A DNA stretch of 64,000 nt from Gongronella butleri (taxonomy: Eukaryota > Mucoromycota > Mucoromycetes > Mucorales > Cunninghamellaceae), in NCBI GenBank assembly GCA_025201375.1, contig JAIWZP010000094.1, forward strand, positions 1-64,000, given 5' to 3'. Each line of letters starts with the position of its first letter. The stretch's first letter is position 1. The position numbers were made by a program, and so were the translations under genes. Shown here one piece after another: positions 24,401 to 36,357 of the stretch. The notes under the pieces are model-generated. The model ran no database searches and had not been told where the DNA came from. It worked only from the letters and a program-made list of their open reading frames with translations.

Positions 24401-25318
24401 CTGTTTGTTTGCATTGTTCCTGCCAAAAGTGCTCCGGTTCATCAAAGAATGCCGAAAGAACAAGGTGATCAGCATTGACAGCCTAAACAACAGCACCCAG
24501 GGCGCCGGCAAACCAGGGTCGTCGCGCAGCCATGATGTGGTGTGCCGCCGAGACGACGAATCGATGGCATTGGGCGAGCTGATGAGCGTCAATGGGATGC
24601 TTCACAGCGACAGGTTATCCACAGTCGTCGACACGCAGGCGGACGCGTCGCTCGCCTCCGAGGATCCGCATACATTGCACCACCGCCAAGTCGTCCACAC
24701 TACAGAGACAACCAAAGGCTCGTTCCGCGCCATTAGCCGCTCAGGCACCGCCAAACTTGAACAAAGTGCCACGTTACTCGACGCGTACGAGGCAAATGTC
24801 CCTGTCCAGCGCGTGTTCCGCTATTTCCCTTTCTTGTCCGTATGGGAAATGCACATGGTCGTCCTCATGCCGCGCTCCGCTTACTTTAGCTGCTATTCGG
24901 TAACAAAAAAGAACGAAAAAACGAAAAAAACGCATATTGACCCTCGTTTTAGAAAAAATCGATGCGAGGATTTGTGTTTGGATACACGCACGCTACCATT
25001 GCATCAAATGAGCCCGGCGCATACACTCTCAAAGTGCATGGCGTGCGCTGGTGGGACCTGTGGATGCAGGTGGCTACCGAGCAAGATCTTGACCAATGGA
25101 ACGAGCTGTTCAATCGCCACCTGTCGCCGTCGCCGTCGTTTCTGCGCGTAGCGCCGGACTCGAAGGCAGTCATGACGCCATCGTTGCCACTCCTCGACTC
25201 GGGCGTCACGTATCAGGGGCTGCTGGATCATGCGAGTTGCGCCATATCCGCTACAACCACCGAGTCCACCTTATCCACAACTGCAGAAAGCATAAATGGC
25301 ATGTCCTTGCATTTCTAG
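21432..25318 (+). CDS. GABA-B-like class C G-protein-coupled receptor with PH-like tail
   Basis: Ten exons give 1060 residues: 21432-21667, 21771-22039, 22100-22249, 22354-22891, 22969-23010, 23115-23312, 23373-23645, 23734-24234, 24290-24899, 24953-25318. Residues about 55-480 are a bilobed ligand-binding module of the periplasmic-binding/ANF type (LKIGVLLPF, AVAEINTKNLIPGAYITL, AMIGDITSSWT, GILYTEDDFGRQ, VRIVYVAADND). Many N-glycosylation motifs fit an extracellular domain. Seven hydrophobic segments follow (SIIIMAASFFGIFLTLCNLA, LIGFLFCYTAAIFF, NIGYSLVLGNLIAKNYRVYR, GILFIVVLILALWFGLCD, LLTLVSAAELVFSIYLA, FSAIIGAIVFYLP, MIVWATTFCLFALFLP), the 7TM_3 arrangement. The Ser-rich cytoplasmic tail contains a PH-like fold (VWEMHMVVLMPRSAYFSCYS to TEQDLDQWNELFNRHL). 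The ligand is unknown. No ATG precedes the signal-peptide-like stretch upstream, so the N-terminus is uncertain. Confidence 0.88.
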
Positions 25319-25587
25319 AAGCGTCTCCATGGCCGTATTGCTCAATATGAGGCTTTGTATTACTATTTTGGATACCAATTTTTCTTTTTTGACCCCATTG
25401 TCGCGCTGATGCACTATTAAATTGACATTGTACATATTAAAACGCGAATAACCAAGCAATTCCTTGGAAATACCGGAGAAAGAATCGCTGAGTATCATAT
25501 CATATTGTCATAGCCGAAAATAATGAGCGGACCTGCCATTTTATCGATTTACGTCGTATATCATAAGGTTTTCATATGTGTTTCTCT

Positions 25588-26242
25588 CGATGAGCCTGAT
25601 CATCTGGCGCCAAATTTAAACCAATGGATACTCGACCCAAAGCTTCGATGGTTTAAAGCTTTCTCGCAAATCGGATCATCCATTCCTGAGAAAATGCACA
25701 TTTTACAAATTCAGGGCCAAACCAGGATTCAAAAGATCCCTCAAGGTTACCTCGCCGAAAACGTGAAGCGATATCCACAAACCACAAGCGCTTTGGCCGC
25801 GTTTGCCTGCCATTTCATTTGAGGTGTCCCGCGTGTCGGGGCGCTCGGCCGTTGCTGCGGTACGAGACAAAATGGTACTGATCTTACCCCTGTTACGCCT
25901 ATGAAACTGGCGCTTTCTCAGAAACTCGCTCACCTAGTCCCAAATTTGGATAGCTGATGGCAAGCCTAGTTCTCCAACGGTGTTCATTTTTTTCGTGAAT
26001 CGGATCACTTAGTCTCGAGAAATCGCGAGATTCGTGTTTGCTAGTGAAAAACCAGGACCTAACAATATTTTACGCGTTTCTCCCTATGAGTGTGACCTTC
26101 CGGCGCCAAATTTAGACCATTGGAAATTCGACTCAAAACTTCGATGGTCCCAAGTTTTTTTTCACAAATCGGATCACCAACTCCTGAGAAAATACATTTT
26201 CGTAAATCAAGGGCCAATTCAGGGTCAAAATGATCCCCAAGA
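25588..26242 (+). repeat. Repeat C, two related units
   Basis: Units at 25588-25745 and 26088-26242 share, in order, GGCGCCAAATTTA.ACCA, TTCGATGGT, CAAATCGGATCA, CCTGAGAAAAT and GGGCCAA. The intervening 25930-26096 matches the first half of the copy at 9340-9560. It looks like an old tandemly duplicated, non-coding mobile or satellite-like sequence. Confidence 0.65.
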
Positions 26243-26251
26243 CTAGTCCTT

Positions 26252-26408
26252 CACAACGTTCGTTATTGTAGAATTTTTACGAACGTTCGCAAAGTCTTTA
26301 CAACGTTCGTTCAATTTTTTTACGAACGTTCGCAAAGTCTTTACAACGTTCGTTCAATTTTTTTACGAACGTTCGCTAAGTCTTCACAATAACGTTCGTT
26401 CGATTTTA
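26252..26408. repeat. Palindromic tandem array (43-47 bp unit)
   Basis: About three and a half units, with starts at 26253, 26300, 26343 and a partial last one. Each has AACGTTCGTT, a T-rich loop and ACGAACGTT as an inverted pair, followed by CGCAAAGTCTT. Every unit could fold into a hairpin with a 9-10 bp stem. Two units are virtually identical; the first carries a different loop. Confidence 0.85.
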
Positions 26409-26409
26409 T

Positions 26410-26650
26410 TGCGCAAAATTACAGATAGGCAGGTGCATCGCATCTTCAACAATGTCTTTAGTAAGCCGATGGCAATCGAAAGTGTGCACTTGCTCCAAGT
26501 TTCTGGCAGCATCCTGTTCATTGTGGTGTTATTAATCCTTGTACAGTCGTTTAGCTTGTGTGACGCGGAACAACGGCGTGTTTTTGTCGTCGTACGACAC
26601 GTAATTCTTCGGCTGCTTGCACAATGGGTCGTCGCACACTGCCTGAAATG
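26410..26650 (+). pseudogene. Truncated duplicate of receptor exon 8
   Basis: Aligns with 23886-24110 of the class C receptor gene: VHRIFNNVF versus VYRIFNNIF, then LLQVSGSILFIVVLLILVQSFSLCDA versus LLQVSGGILFIVVLILALWFGLCDA. The similarity continues at nucleotide level (TCGTACGACACG, CACAATGGGTCGTCGCACAC) after the reading frame is lost. It covers only transmembrane segments 3-4 and part of the second extracellular loop. It has no splice partners and is abutted by the palindromic array. I read it as a dead partial copy. Confidence 0.8.
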
Positions 26651-27510
26651 AATGAGCTCCTTGTTTTGTAAAAACCATTATGTGAAAACATGTTATTTTG
26701 TGTTTTCTGGTATTGCGCTTAATCTAGACATTGCACAACAAAAAATCAAGTCGCCTAAAGAACCGTTTAAAAAGGTTAATTCGATTCATGTCAGAACGAA
26801 AGTACTTTTAACTTTGTAAAACTGACATTGATCGACATACAGTGAAAAACACGAAAAATCAACAAATCGCGTTCTATTTGATTAGCTAGACGCGTCAAAA
26901 GCGTGTCAAACGCTCCTATAGCGTGTGCATCGTGAAAAGTAGGGCTCAGGGGCGCGCAAATCGCGTGTACAGCGCAACAAAGCGCAGCGTGCATCAACCT
27001 AGTAAAAATAGCAAGACTGAATCAAAAATAAATTGACCAGACCACGCAACGATTCCTGTTTTAACCAATTCTGTACAACTTGGCAGATCTTGGCTAAAAA
27101 ATGGTGGTGTGGAAGTCATTAATGAGACATTGGTAGGTAAAAAGGAGAGAAAACAGGTCAATGGACAGAAAAGTAGCACCTGGCTCCTTGTTTTATGCGT
27201 CCAATGAATTTTATTCAGATGCGTCGACAATTCACGCCTGCAATTAATATAGGAGCTCCAGGGCAAGAATCATTGTCGAAAAGGTCAAATTGCCAAACTT
27301 GTGCCTGGCTTTTGTCTAAAGATTCAATCAGCGCTAATTCTTCCAGATTTTGGGTATGGCAGAATGCCTCGTGGCACAGGTAGGTCGTTCCACGAACCCG
27401 CCAGAATCGCAGTGTTGGGGATCAATTAGCTTTTTTTTAATTTTTAATTCTAAAAGGACATCTATAGCATCGACACGAGCAATTGGAGTGAGTGGGAGGC
27501 AGTGGCTGTG

Positions 27511-28230
27511 TTACTGGCTGCCAAAGATGGCCGCTTTGAGCCTGCCATAGGCGCGGTCGAGGTCGTCGTTGATGATGATCGCGTCGTAAACACCGGGCTC
27601 CTGGGCATACTCCAATTCCTTCTTGGACGCGGCGAGGCGCGCCAAGATAGCCTCCTCCTTCTCCGTGCCGCGGCCACGCAGGCGCTGTTCGAGGATCTCC
27701 ATGCTAGGTGGCTGAATAAAGATGTACTTTGGTGCAAGATCGGTCTTTTTGACGGAAATAACGCCTTGCATATCAATGTCCAGCACGCAAACACGGCCAG
27801 CATCCGCGACGTCACGCACAGCACGAATCGAGGTGCCTAAAACAAGCGGTAAAAAAAAGGGAGGACAACATGAGCCATTGATTCATGGGACAGGGCAAAA
27901 AAAAAAAAGCACTTTACCATACATGTTGCCCGAGAAAGTGGCGCTCTCAATAAACTTGCCAGCCTCGACCTCGGCAATCATGTTTTCCTTGGTGACAAAG
28001 TGGTAATCCTTGCCATTGACTTCTCCGGGGCGAGGTGCGCGCGTCGTGTCTATGAAAAAAATTAAAAAAACGTGAGCTCGCGCTGTTTTGCCTCGGTGTT
28101 TCCGCTTCATCTTACGAGAGACGCTGAAACCAAACGTGTCGGGGAACTCGGCAAACAGGCGCTTCAGCAAGGTGGACTTGCCGGAGCCAGAGGGACCCGA
28201 GAGCACAAAGATCTTATTGACGGTCTGCAT
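27511..28230 (-). CDS. GUK1: Guanylate kinase
   Basis: Phosphorylates GMP to GDP with ATP in purine nucleotide metabolism; cytosolic. Exons 28116-28230, 27918-28049 and 27511-27836 give 190 residues, typical for Guk1. The P-loop GPSGSGKST is at residues 12-20, followed by the GMP-binding [13 protein letters not shown] and [10 protein letters not shown], the [11 protein letters not shown] core strand with the conserved Asp, and the lid region [20 protein letters not shown] 28230 gives [13 protein letters not shown], a normal N-terminus. Every catalytic element is visible. Confidence 0.96.
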
Positions 28231-29295
28231 CCGGAGAGAGTGGTATCGAAAAAGAGAGAGAAAGAGAGAAAAAAAAAAAAAAAAAAAAAAGGAGAAGAAA
28301 AAGGGATCGACCTTTCAAATTCAAAAAAAACTTGGCCACCGGATTGCCTTTTATGGACTAGCCAGTCAAAAGGCACCATTTCATTCGCCGATTGGCAACA
28401 AAAAGCGCCAGCCCGGTGGTGCCGGACAAAAAAAAAGCTTGGCCAAAGGTGGCGCAATTTGGTGTGCGTGTGTGTGTAGGTGTTTGGATCGACATGCCAG
28501 TCATTGTTTGCTCGTTTAGGCTGGTCGCATGTCTCCGTCGCGGGGTTTTTCCCGTTCTTGGTGACATCACCTTACGCTTTTTTTAAAAAAAAATCGAAGA
28601 ATGGAAGGAATTGGGCCCTGCACGTTCTCAATTGAGGTCCGTGACCAGTGAGCAGCCTTGGATGAGAATAGAAAAAAAGAATCGCAGCTGCTGGTGCTGA
28701 TCCTTCAGACCAATGGCATGGCAATGCCACCAAAGTGACAAAGTTTGCATAATTTCTAAGCTTCGATGACGTGGTATATTAGATGAGCAAGCACGCCGCA
28801 CATCATCATGCTTTGCATCCTGGTCACAGCAAAACGGGTTATTTTTTTCTGCGCAAAATAAGAAAAAAAAAAAGGAGGCGCGCGTTTGCTCCAAGCTTTT
28901 TTGGCCTTTTGGGAATGAAAAAACAAGGCACCATATTTTGCAAACGCGCAAAAGCTGTCCAATGACCTTGCCAGGCATTATTTTTGGTTACACTGGCGAA
29001 ATGAATTTGAAACTAGGACGCTTTTGGATGGCAAGTCATGCCACCCTCCAGGCACCCACGACGCGGACTTGAATGCATTGGTCAGTGACCCCCCTTCCCC
29101 CCGCCAATCCTTCATTTCAGCTGCTGCATGATTGGTGAGGTTCCGATTAAAAAAAAAAAAATCATCGACACTCAATATAAAGAGGGGTCATCCTCTCCTT
29201 CTCTTCATCCGAGAACACTTCTTTTCTCTTTTTTTTTGCATTTTCTCTTGCTCCACTCTCTGTGCACGCGACTCTCAACACATCCCAATCATAAA
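28231..29295. other. Divergent intergenic interval
   Basis: Upstream regions of GUK1 (minus) and the small gene at 29296 (plus). It contains an A run at 28271-28290, a GT-rich stretch at 28460-28476 and a TATA box at 29176. No gene is visible. Confidence 0.5.
29176..29181 (+). promoter_or_regulatory. TATA box of the small gene at 29296
   Basis: TATAAA in the context CAATATAAAGAGG, 115 bp before the ATG and followed by a pyrimidine-rich leader, the arrangement of a TATA-type promoter. Confidence 0.5.
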
Positions 29296-29505
29296 ATGGC
29301 CTCCTGTAGCTCACGTTTCACTGAACATTTCGACATGAATCCCAACACAAGCCATTGCTCGCTCTGGTCCGCCGCGTCGCCCACCAAATCATCCTTCTCG
29401 TCCTTGGAGATCTCGTCCGTGGACTCGCATAACGAGGAGCGCCGCCGTTCCACGTCGTTTGACAAGCTGAAACGCTTCTTTCGCATCAGCAGTAAAAAGG
29501 TGTGA
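29296..29505 (+). CDS. Small basic hypothetical protein (69 aa, or 76 aa if spliced)
   Basis: I do not recognise it. ATG 29296 opens MASCSSRFTEHFDMNP, rich in Ser (SSLEISSVDSHNEE), and ends with a basic helix-like segment RSTSFDKLKRFFRISSKK. Unspliced, it stops at 29503-29505. The last codons form a possible donor (AAG|GTGTGAG, exon end 29499). A T-rich tract and ACAAG acceptor lead to a second exon 29606-29632 that continues in phase as DSTYQLPQ and stops. The TATA box, pyrimidine leader and the TTTT.CAT.. context favour a real gene over chance. Confidence 0.4.
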   Translation: MASCSSRFTEHFDMNPNTSHCSLWSAASPTKSSFSSLEISSVDSHNEERRRSTSFDKLKRFFRISSKKV

Positions 29506-31172
29506 GACCAGGCGCCCATCTGTCCGTTCCTGTTTTACTAGCAACACGACCTTTGGATGATCGTCTTCGTTTTTTTTTTTCGCTTGATTTTGTCCTACAC
29601 ACAAGGATTCAACATACCAGCTCCCCCAATGACCACGCGCACGCGTCGTGCCCGCCTGATCCACTCATCCCCCCCACTCTTCCGCTTCCCATGGCTCTAT
29701 CTTATACCCCTTTTTGCTTCCCATTGATTTATTTTTATGTTGTACTTTTTAATGCCTCCACTATGCTCGTTACGTACCCAATAAAAAAAAAAGGTGCACC
29801 CATAATAATGGACGCACCCGGTCTAGCTTAATTTGGACTCCTTCAAGGCGGCGCATGAACCCATCACGGTCGATCCATGACCCAGATCCTCTCCAATTGC
29901 TGGTCGGGTCCTCATTGAAGGTCAAAAGATGGATTCTGCGCCCTTGCGGGCCCCAATTGATGCGACGGGGGGCCCAGTGGTGTGCAGAACAGAAAATTGT
30001 TCTTAAAAACAAGATAAAAAAAGGATGGTCGTCCCTTTCCCTCCCCCCTTTTCTCCATGGTTACTGGGTACATTGACCTTGCATTTACGCACGAGCACGC
30101 GCATTGCGTTTGCGTGGCGCGGCGGCAGCAAACGTATGAAAGCCACACTTCTTCTTTTCGTTCTTGTTCCTGTTTTTCCCCCACACTCTTTGCTCACATG
30201 GCCCTGACCATGGCAATTGAGTTTGTGTAAACTATAATTGTGACGGTCGCCCAATGGAAATGAGTCGGCGCGCAATTTTTTTAAAAAGGGAGCGTCTTTC
30301 ATGCACATCCACCCAAAAAGCAAGCGAGGATCACATGCATCGCGTGTGCTTCCTCGGAGTGCTCGCCCCCCTCCTCCACCGGGCAGCGTGTGCTTGCTTC
30401 GCGTCCATAATGTATGGACTCGCGCCGAAACGCGCGAAAGCGCGCGCGTCCGTCCACGCAGCAATGGCCTGATTATTTTTTGCAGAGTCATGATCATTTG
30501 CATTTGCCTTGCCTTTTGCTATACTGCCAAATGAGCCCCCGTGCAGCCTTGTTTACGTCGTGGTGCATAAATCAGTTCCAGGGGAAAGGGGGACGGCCGG
30601 GAAGGTAAAAAAAAAAAAAAAACGACGGTAAACCTTAATAGGAGCCGCCAAATCAAAAGGACGCGGATGACGATGAGCAAGCGAAAGCACATGCGCGTTG
30701 CCAATTCATTGGGCTCTTTTCTATGATGGCATCTCTCTTTGCCAGTGGGCTCATTGTCTCGTCGCGCACAGCCAGTTTCACGCCGCCAATGGCGTTTTAA
30801 ATCAAAACACAACAGACGCGCGTGTCCTCCAAGCCATTGAGCAGGCGACACGGGCCATGGAGAGACAAAAGAGGGGTTGTTGTATGGCCATCAAGATTCA
30901 AGAATGCAATCCAGGCCAGGGCCAATGGCATCAAGAGGCCAGAGAGCATGACAAAAGACAAAGATGTCTTATGTAAAAACAGTATTTGTACGCCAATCCC
31001 AAAGGAGAAGGTGACTTTCGATGACTGACATGCAAAAAATGAGTCAGAGCCAGATTTGGCGTCGCCAATTGACTGCTTTTCCCAAATCAGCAATCTTTTT
31101 TTTTTTTCGGGCTCTCTCTTTTTTCCTTCTTCTTTCTCTTTTAAACTTGCACTCACTCTCCACAGAACAACT
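29506..31172. other. Gene-free interval upstream of DAHP synthase
   Basis: Contains the 3' flank of the small gene (AATAAAAAAAA near 29781), a GC-richer stretch (30340-30450) and A/T runs. Open frames on both strands have low-complexity compositions, and I could not connect any by splicing. The last 100 bp are the pyrimidine-rich leader of the DAHP synthase gene. Confidence 0.5.
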
Positions 31173-32531
<1,359 letters not shown>

Positions 32532-32839
32532 GCTCCTTTTTATGCTTTTTTTTTATTTTTGCTTCCATTCATATAGATAATCATTGAAAATAAAACACAT
32601 GTTCACCCAATTGCATACTCACACATCTTGCGTTCCGCACACTTGTCATGGACGGGTACAATGTCATGGCAATCATGGCTTGAAAAAGGGTCTTTGTCGT
32701 GTTTTTGTGTGCAAATGCGTCGGCGCTGGAAAGCGGGAAGAGAAGAAAAAAAAAAAGGCTTGGGGCGGGCACAGATCAATTTCAATTTTTTGCTTTTTTT
32801 TCTTTTTCTTTTTTTTTTTTTTTTTTTTTCTTCAAAAGT

Positions 32840-33775
32840 ATGCCTCACTCTGCGACAGATAAAAAGCAGCCCGTGTCTGCCGACGCCTTTGAAGACGACT
32901 TTGTGGACGAGGAAGAAATCTTCTCGGACAGCCATTCTGTGGACGCCGAGGACGACGCACTGGAAGACAACGGCGCCGATCGCAAGCGCAAGCGGCCTGC
33001 GGTGGCTGTGAATGACGCTCCTGCGGCGCCCGCGGCGCCCAAGAAGGCCAAAAAGAACAAAAAGAAAAAGGCCAAGGCCGATCCGTTCGCGTCGGTCAAG
33101 ATCTGGGAGGCGGAGCCCGACGTCCAAGCCGCTTACGTCGCGGATCGCCTTGCGCAGGCATTGCCCAAGCTGACGGCCTTGGAAACACACGCCGTGCCGG
33201 CCAGCGCCCTTGTCAACAATACCAAATTCACTCAAGAACATACCATGGACGCGCTGCCCAGCTACGTCAAATTCGGCGTCCTCCGTCACAAAAAGCTCGA
33301 CAAGGCTCCAACAGAAAATGGCGCGCCCACCGCCATCGTCCTTACCCATTCTGCCATCCGCGCAACGGACCTCTGCAGGTAATGAAAGGGAAAGAGGGAG
33401 AGAAAAGTGGCATTGGAGCCATAATTTGACCTTTTTTTTTTTGTATCTTGCAGAGGATTGCGCGAGCCCTTTGGAAAGACGGCGACGATTGGCAAGCTGT
33501 TTGCAAAGCACATCAAGATGAGCGAACAGATCGCGTTTCTCGAGGCGACACCGATGCACGTTGTCGTGGGCACGCCACACCGCGTCCTCGCGCTCGCAGA
33601 ATCCGGACATTTGAAATTGGACAAGCTGGAGCTCATTGTCATGGACACGGACACCACCAAAGGTAATTACAACCTCATGGAAAGCCTGTCGTGCCGCGAG
33701 CCACTCTTCCAATTCATCAACACGTATGCTGCCGCGCGATTGCAAGACGGTTCCACCAAATTGGGCATCTTTTAG
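32840..33775 (+). CDS. CMS1: Cms1-like ribosome biogenesis protein
   Basis: Member of the Cms1/CMSS1 family, which is associated with the small-subunit processome and has a degenerate DEAD-box-helicase fold. Two exons, 32840-33378 and 33454-33775, give 286 residues, like yeast Cms1. The N-terminus is acidic (FEDDFVDEEEIF) and then has a Lys-rich nuclear-type stretch (KKAKKNKKKKAKAD). The core shows helicase-like segments without catalytic motifs: PTAIVLTHSAIRATDLCRGLR, GKLFAKHIKM, HVVVGTPHRVLALAESG and LELIVMDTDTTKGNYNLM. The VGTPHR and MDTD segments correspond to motifs Ib and II of DEAD-box proteins. AATAAA follows at about 33834. The DAHP synthase gene lies 308 bp upstream on the same strand. 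Confidence 0.88.
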
Positions 33776-35865
33776 ACATCTTTTCTCTTTTTCCATCCAT
33801 CCTTGCATCCCTCATCTTCACCTTCATATGTAAAATAAATTTCTGTTGATTATTTCTGTCGATGTGTGCTGCCTTTAATCGCATTTTATTGATTTCATGC
33901 TTTTTCCGTTTCTTTCGTTTTGATTGATCGCTTTTGCCGCGCCTTGTACACACCATCCATACCTTGTACTGAATGCGGGCCTAACAAGTGCACATGATAT
34001 CATATTTGATCGATTGAGAGCCAAAAAGCAGCAAAAAGAGATAATTTTTTTTTATTTGTGCAATCGGCCGTCAATTAAAAGCTTCAGAGGGCGAAGTTGA
34101 AACTAGGGGAAGCAGGTTGGGGAAGCGAAGCGCAAGGACGAAAAAGAGTACTGAGCAAGCCAAAAGAAGGGAATTGATGGGCTATGGGTGAGAAAGTAAA
34201 AGAAAAGGGAAACACGAGAAGAAAAAAAGGAAAGAAAAAACGGGGGAGGGGAAGGTCGCTGCTACATGAGCTTCATTGAGCGTCGAGGGTACGCCTCACG
34301 GCACGAAAATTGGGCTGTGGCAGATGGGGTGGCGAACAAATCCTTCGGGGAAAGGACGACAAATGTATCTCCATCTTGTACTATAATACAATCTCTTTCA
34401 GTGCCTTGCATCGCAATTTTCGGACGTTATCTGCGTCCGTGGAGAGACCCGAATAGTAGAGAATGATAAGTCGTTTGTTTTTGCTGCCTACCTATAATTT
34501 TGTGAACTAAAGTCTAGAATTTGGTAATCCAATTTGTTTTTTGAGTGCACTTAGCTTTGATTTTCTGACGCTTTGACAGGCGTTCTGGGGGTAATTGACG
34601 ATTCTAAATCGCATGGTAAAGTCTGAAATGCATGTCAAATTGTTGAATTTTGAGCACTTAGCGATTGGGATGCGATTTTGGCCCATCTTTGCGGTTTGTT
34701 CTAATACAAGTGCCTCAAAAATCGCTCAATTCGTAATTCTATTCTCATAACCAAATGTAAAATTTAATTTAGAATCGAAAAGTCCTCGCAGGGTGTGCGT
34801 TAATAAAATTTCGAGATAATCGCAGTTTACGTGATTTTTACCTATGCTGGCGGCAAAAGTTGCGATTATCAAGTGTTTTTACTACCGGGCGGTAAATGAG
34901 GATAGCTCGAAAGTATCTCGGAGGTCGCCATTTAATGCAAGGTTCTCGACCTGTCGATCCGAATCAGTGGGCAATAGATACTTGGATGCGTCCCTGACGG
35001 AGCAAAAGATCTCGGTTGGTCGTCTCGGAGCGCGCCGCGCCTCTAATAGAAGTGCCACAAAACCTGCGTGAATCGTCATTTTGTTACGCGTAGCCAATGA
35101 AAATTTAATTTAGAACCAAATAAAGTTCTCATCCGGTGTCCGTTCACTTGATAAAATATCGAGAAAGTCACAATTTACGACATGTTGGCGACACATGCGA
35201 TTTCTTCGCGTTTTTACAAAGAGAACGCGGCACGAAAGTAACACAATTCGATTCTAAATTAAATTTTACATCCAGAGGCGACGCGTTAGGCCCTCTAAGT
35301 GCACTTTCTGAGCATCTAGCAAAAGATTAAAACGGTCTTGCCAGCCGAATGCTTCATTGATTTTTTTTTTGGAAAAAAAATAAAACAGGTGAGCCATACG
35401 ATTTAGCTGAAGCACAAAGGTCGATCTACCGGCTTGTTCTGCATATGTGAGATAGCGGAAGGGATATTTTCCCTGCTTATTTCCTCCAATCGCAAAAGAT
35501 GCCAATGGGCCGCGGACGCCAAATTCGCGATTACTGGCGTTACAGTGGTTCAACGCGGTCAAATCAAGACTAGAAGGACGCCACGGGTTGCAACCCCATT
35601 TCACAATGTCTGGATATTCAATGCCTGAAGAAGATTTGATAGAAAAATCGAAACATCGTCTAATTTTACTCAAAAGTTCGATTAAAAACCACCACCCCCA
35701 AGACTCAAAGGAAAAATTAGGCTTGGTGACAATGCATTGGCCGCCGCGCGCGTAAAAAAAGTTGTGGTCACATGATGCAGCCTTTGGGATTTTGCATAAA
35801 AAGTCCGCACTGGCTGGTTTTCGTCAACTGTTTTTCCTCTTTCACCCACTTTTTTCGACGTCACC
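33776..35865. other. Gene-free interval with a MITE-like element
   Basis: Begins with the CMS1 3' flank, then AT-rich sequence, an inverted-repeat element (34755-35271) and the promoter of the small gene at 35866. A minus-strand open stretch at 35270-35670 has no recognisable features. Confidence 0.5.
34755..35271. mobile_element. MITE-like element with 25-bp perfect terminal inverted repeats
   Basis: 34755-34779 (starting ATGTAAAATTTAATTTAG) and 35247-35271 are exact inverted complements over 25 bp and enclose 517 bp in total. The left subterminal 100 bp recur in direct orientation at about 35092-35195, sharing AAAATTTAATTTAGAA, TTCTC/TCCTCG..GGTGT.CGTT, AAAAT.TCGAGA.A and TTTACG. No transposase is encoded. 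No clear target duplication was seen at these edges, so the true ends may differ. Confidence 0.7.
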
Positions 35866-36195
35866 ATGGACTCTGAGAATGAAGATGAAGCCTTGGAGTT
35901 CGCTATCTACGTGGACAGCGACGACGACGACGAGGATCCCTTTTATCGCGCCACACATCAGAAAAAGTCGAGCACTTTGTCATTTCAGCGGTAAAAAGGG
36001 CAAAAAAAAAAAAAAAAAAAAAGTCAGCCTTGGCACACACGAGCATGCTCACGCTTTCTCTTTCTCTTTCTCTGTAGGCTGTCATGCTCACCGGTTCAAT
36101 TGTTGCGTGTGGCAGTGCCCAGCATTTGCATTGTCATCATTGTCGTTTACACGATTGTCATTGCCGTCTTGACGCACAAACGCAAATTGCCATGA
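35866..36195 (+). CDS. Small acidic tail-anchored membrane protein (80 aa)
   Basis: I do not recognise the family. Two exons, 35866-35990 and 36078-36195, give 80 residues. The first 28 residues are very acidic (DSENEDEALEFAIYVDSDDDDEDP). A Lys/Ser linker (HQKKSSTLSFQR) follows, then one long hydrophobic segment (VAVPSICIVIIVVYTIVIAV) 8 residues from the C-terminus, which ends basic (LTHKRKLP). This is the layout of a tail-anchored, single-pass protein with a cytosolic acidic head. Both splice sites are canonical and the intron has a T/C-rich 3' end. A TATA-like CATAAAAAG lies about 70 bp upstream of the ATG. The function is unknown. Confidence 0.6.
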
Positions 36196-36357
36196 TGTTT
36201 TTTCCTTGGCCTCCCTTTTGTCCACGAGGCGGGGCCTTGGCGCCCCGATGATACCCATGCCTCTTTTTGTAGATAATTCCTTGATTTTTTTTATTTTACT
36301 TGACTAAAATTGACTATACAAAAGGAAAATGGGGGGGGGTACATGGATCATTTGGGG

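Larger units (their letters stand above)
25319..27510. other. Repeat-rich interval between receptor and guanylate kinase genes
   Basis: Contains repeat C, a palindromic tandem array and a broken receptor-gene fragment (listed separately). 26660-27510 is AT-rich, convergent 3' flank with no gene that I can support. Confidence 0.6.

Noticed and set aside
26253..26408. CRISPR array
   Set aside because: The repeats are contiguous without unique spacers, are palindromic with near-identical loops, and the genome is eukaryotic.
30003..30503. 166-codon minus-strand frame
   Set aside because: Arg/Cys/Gly-rich composition typical of random GC-rich frames; no start context or introns consistent with a gene.
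35266..35673. Minus-strand 135-codon open stretch
   Set aside because: It has no ATG start, overlaps the end of the inverted-repeat element and contains a poly-Lys/Phe run; composition looks non-coding.
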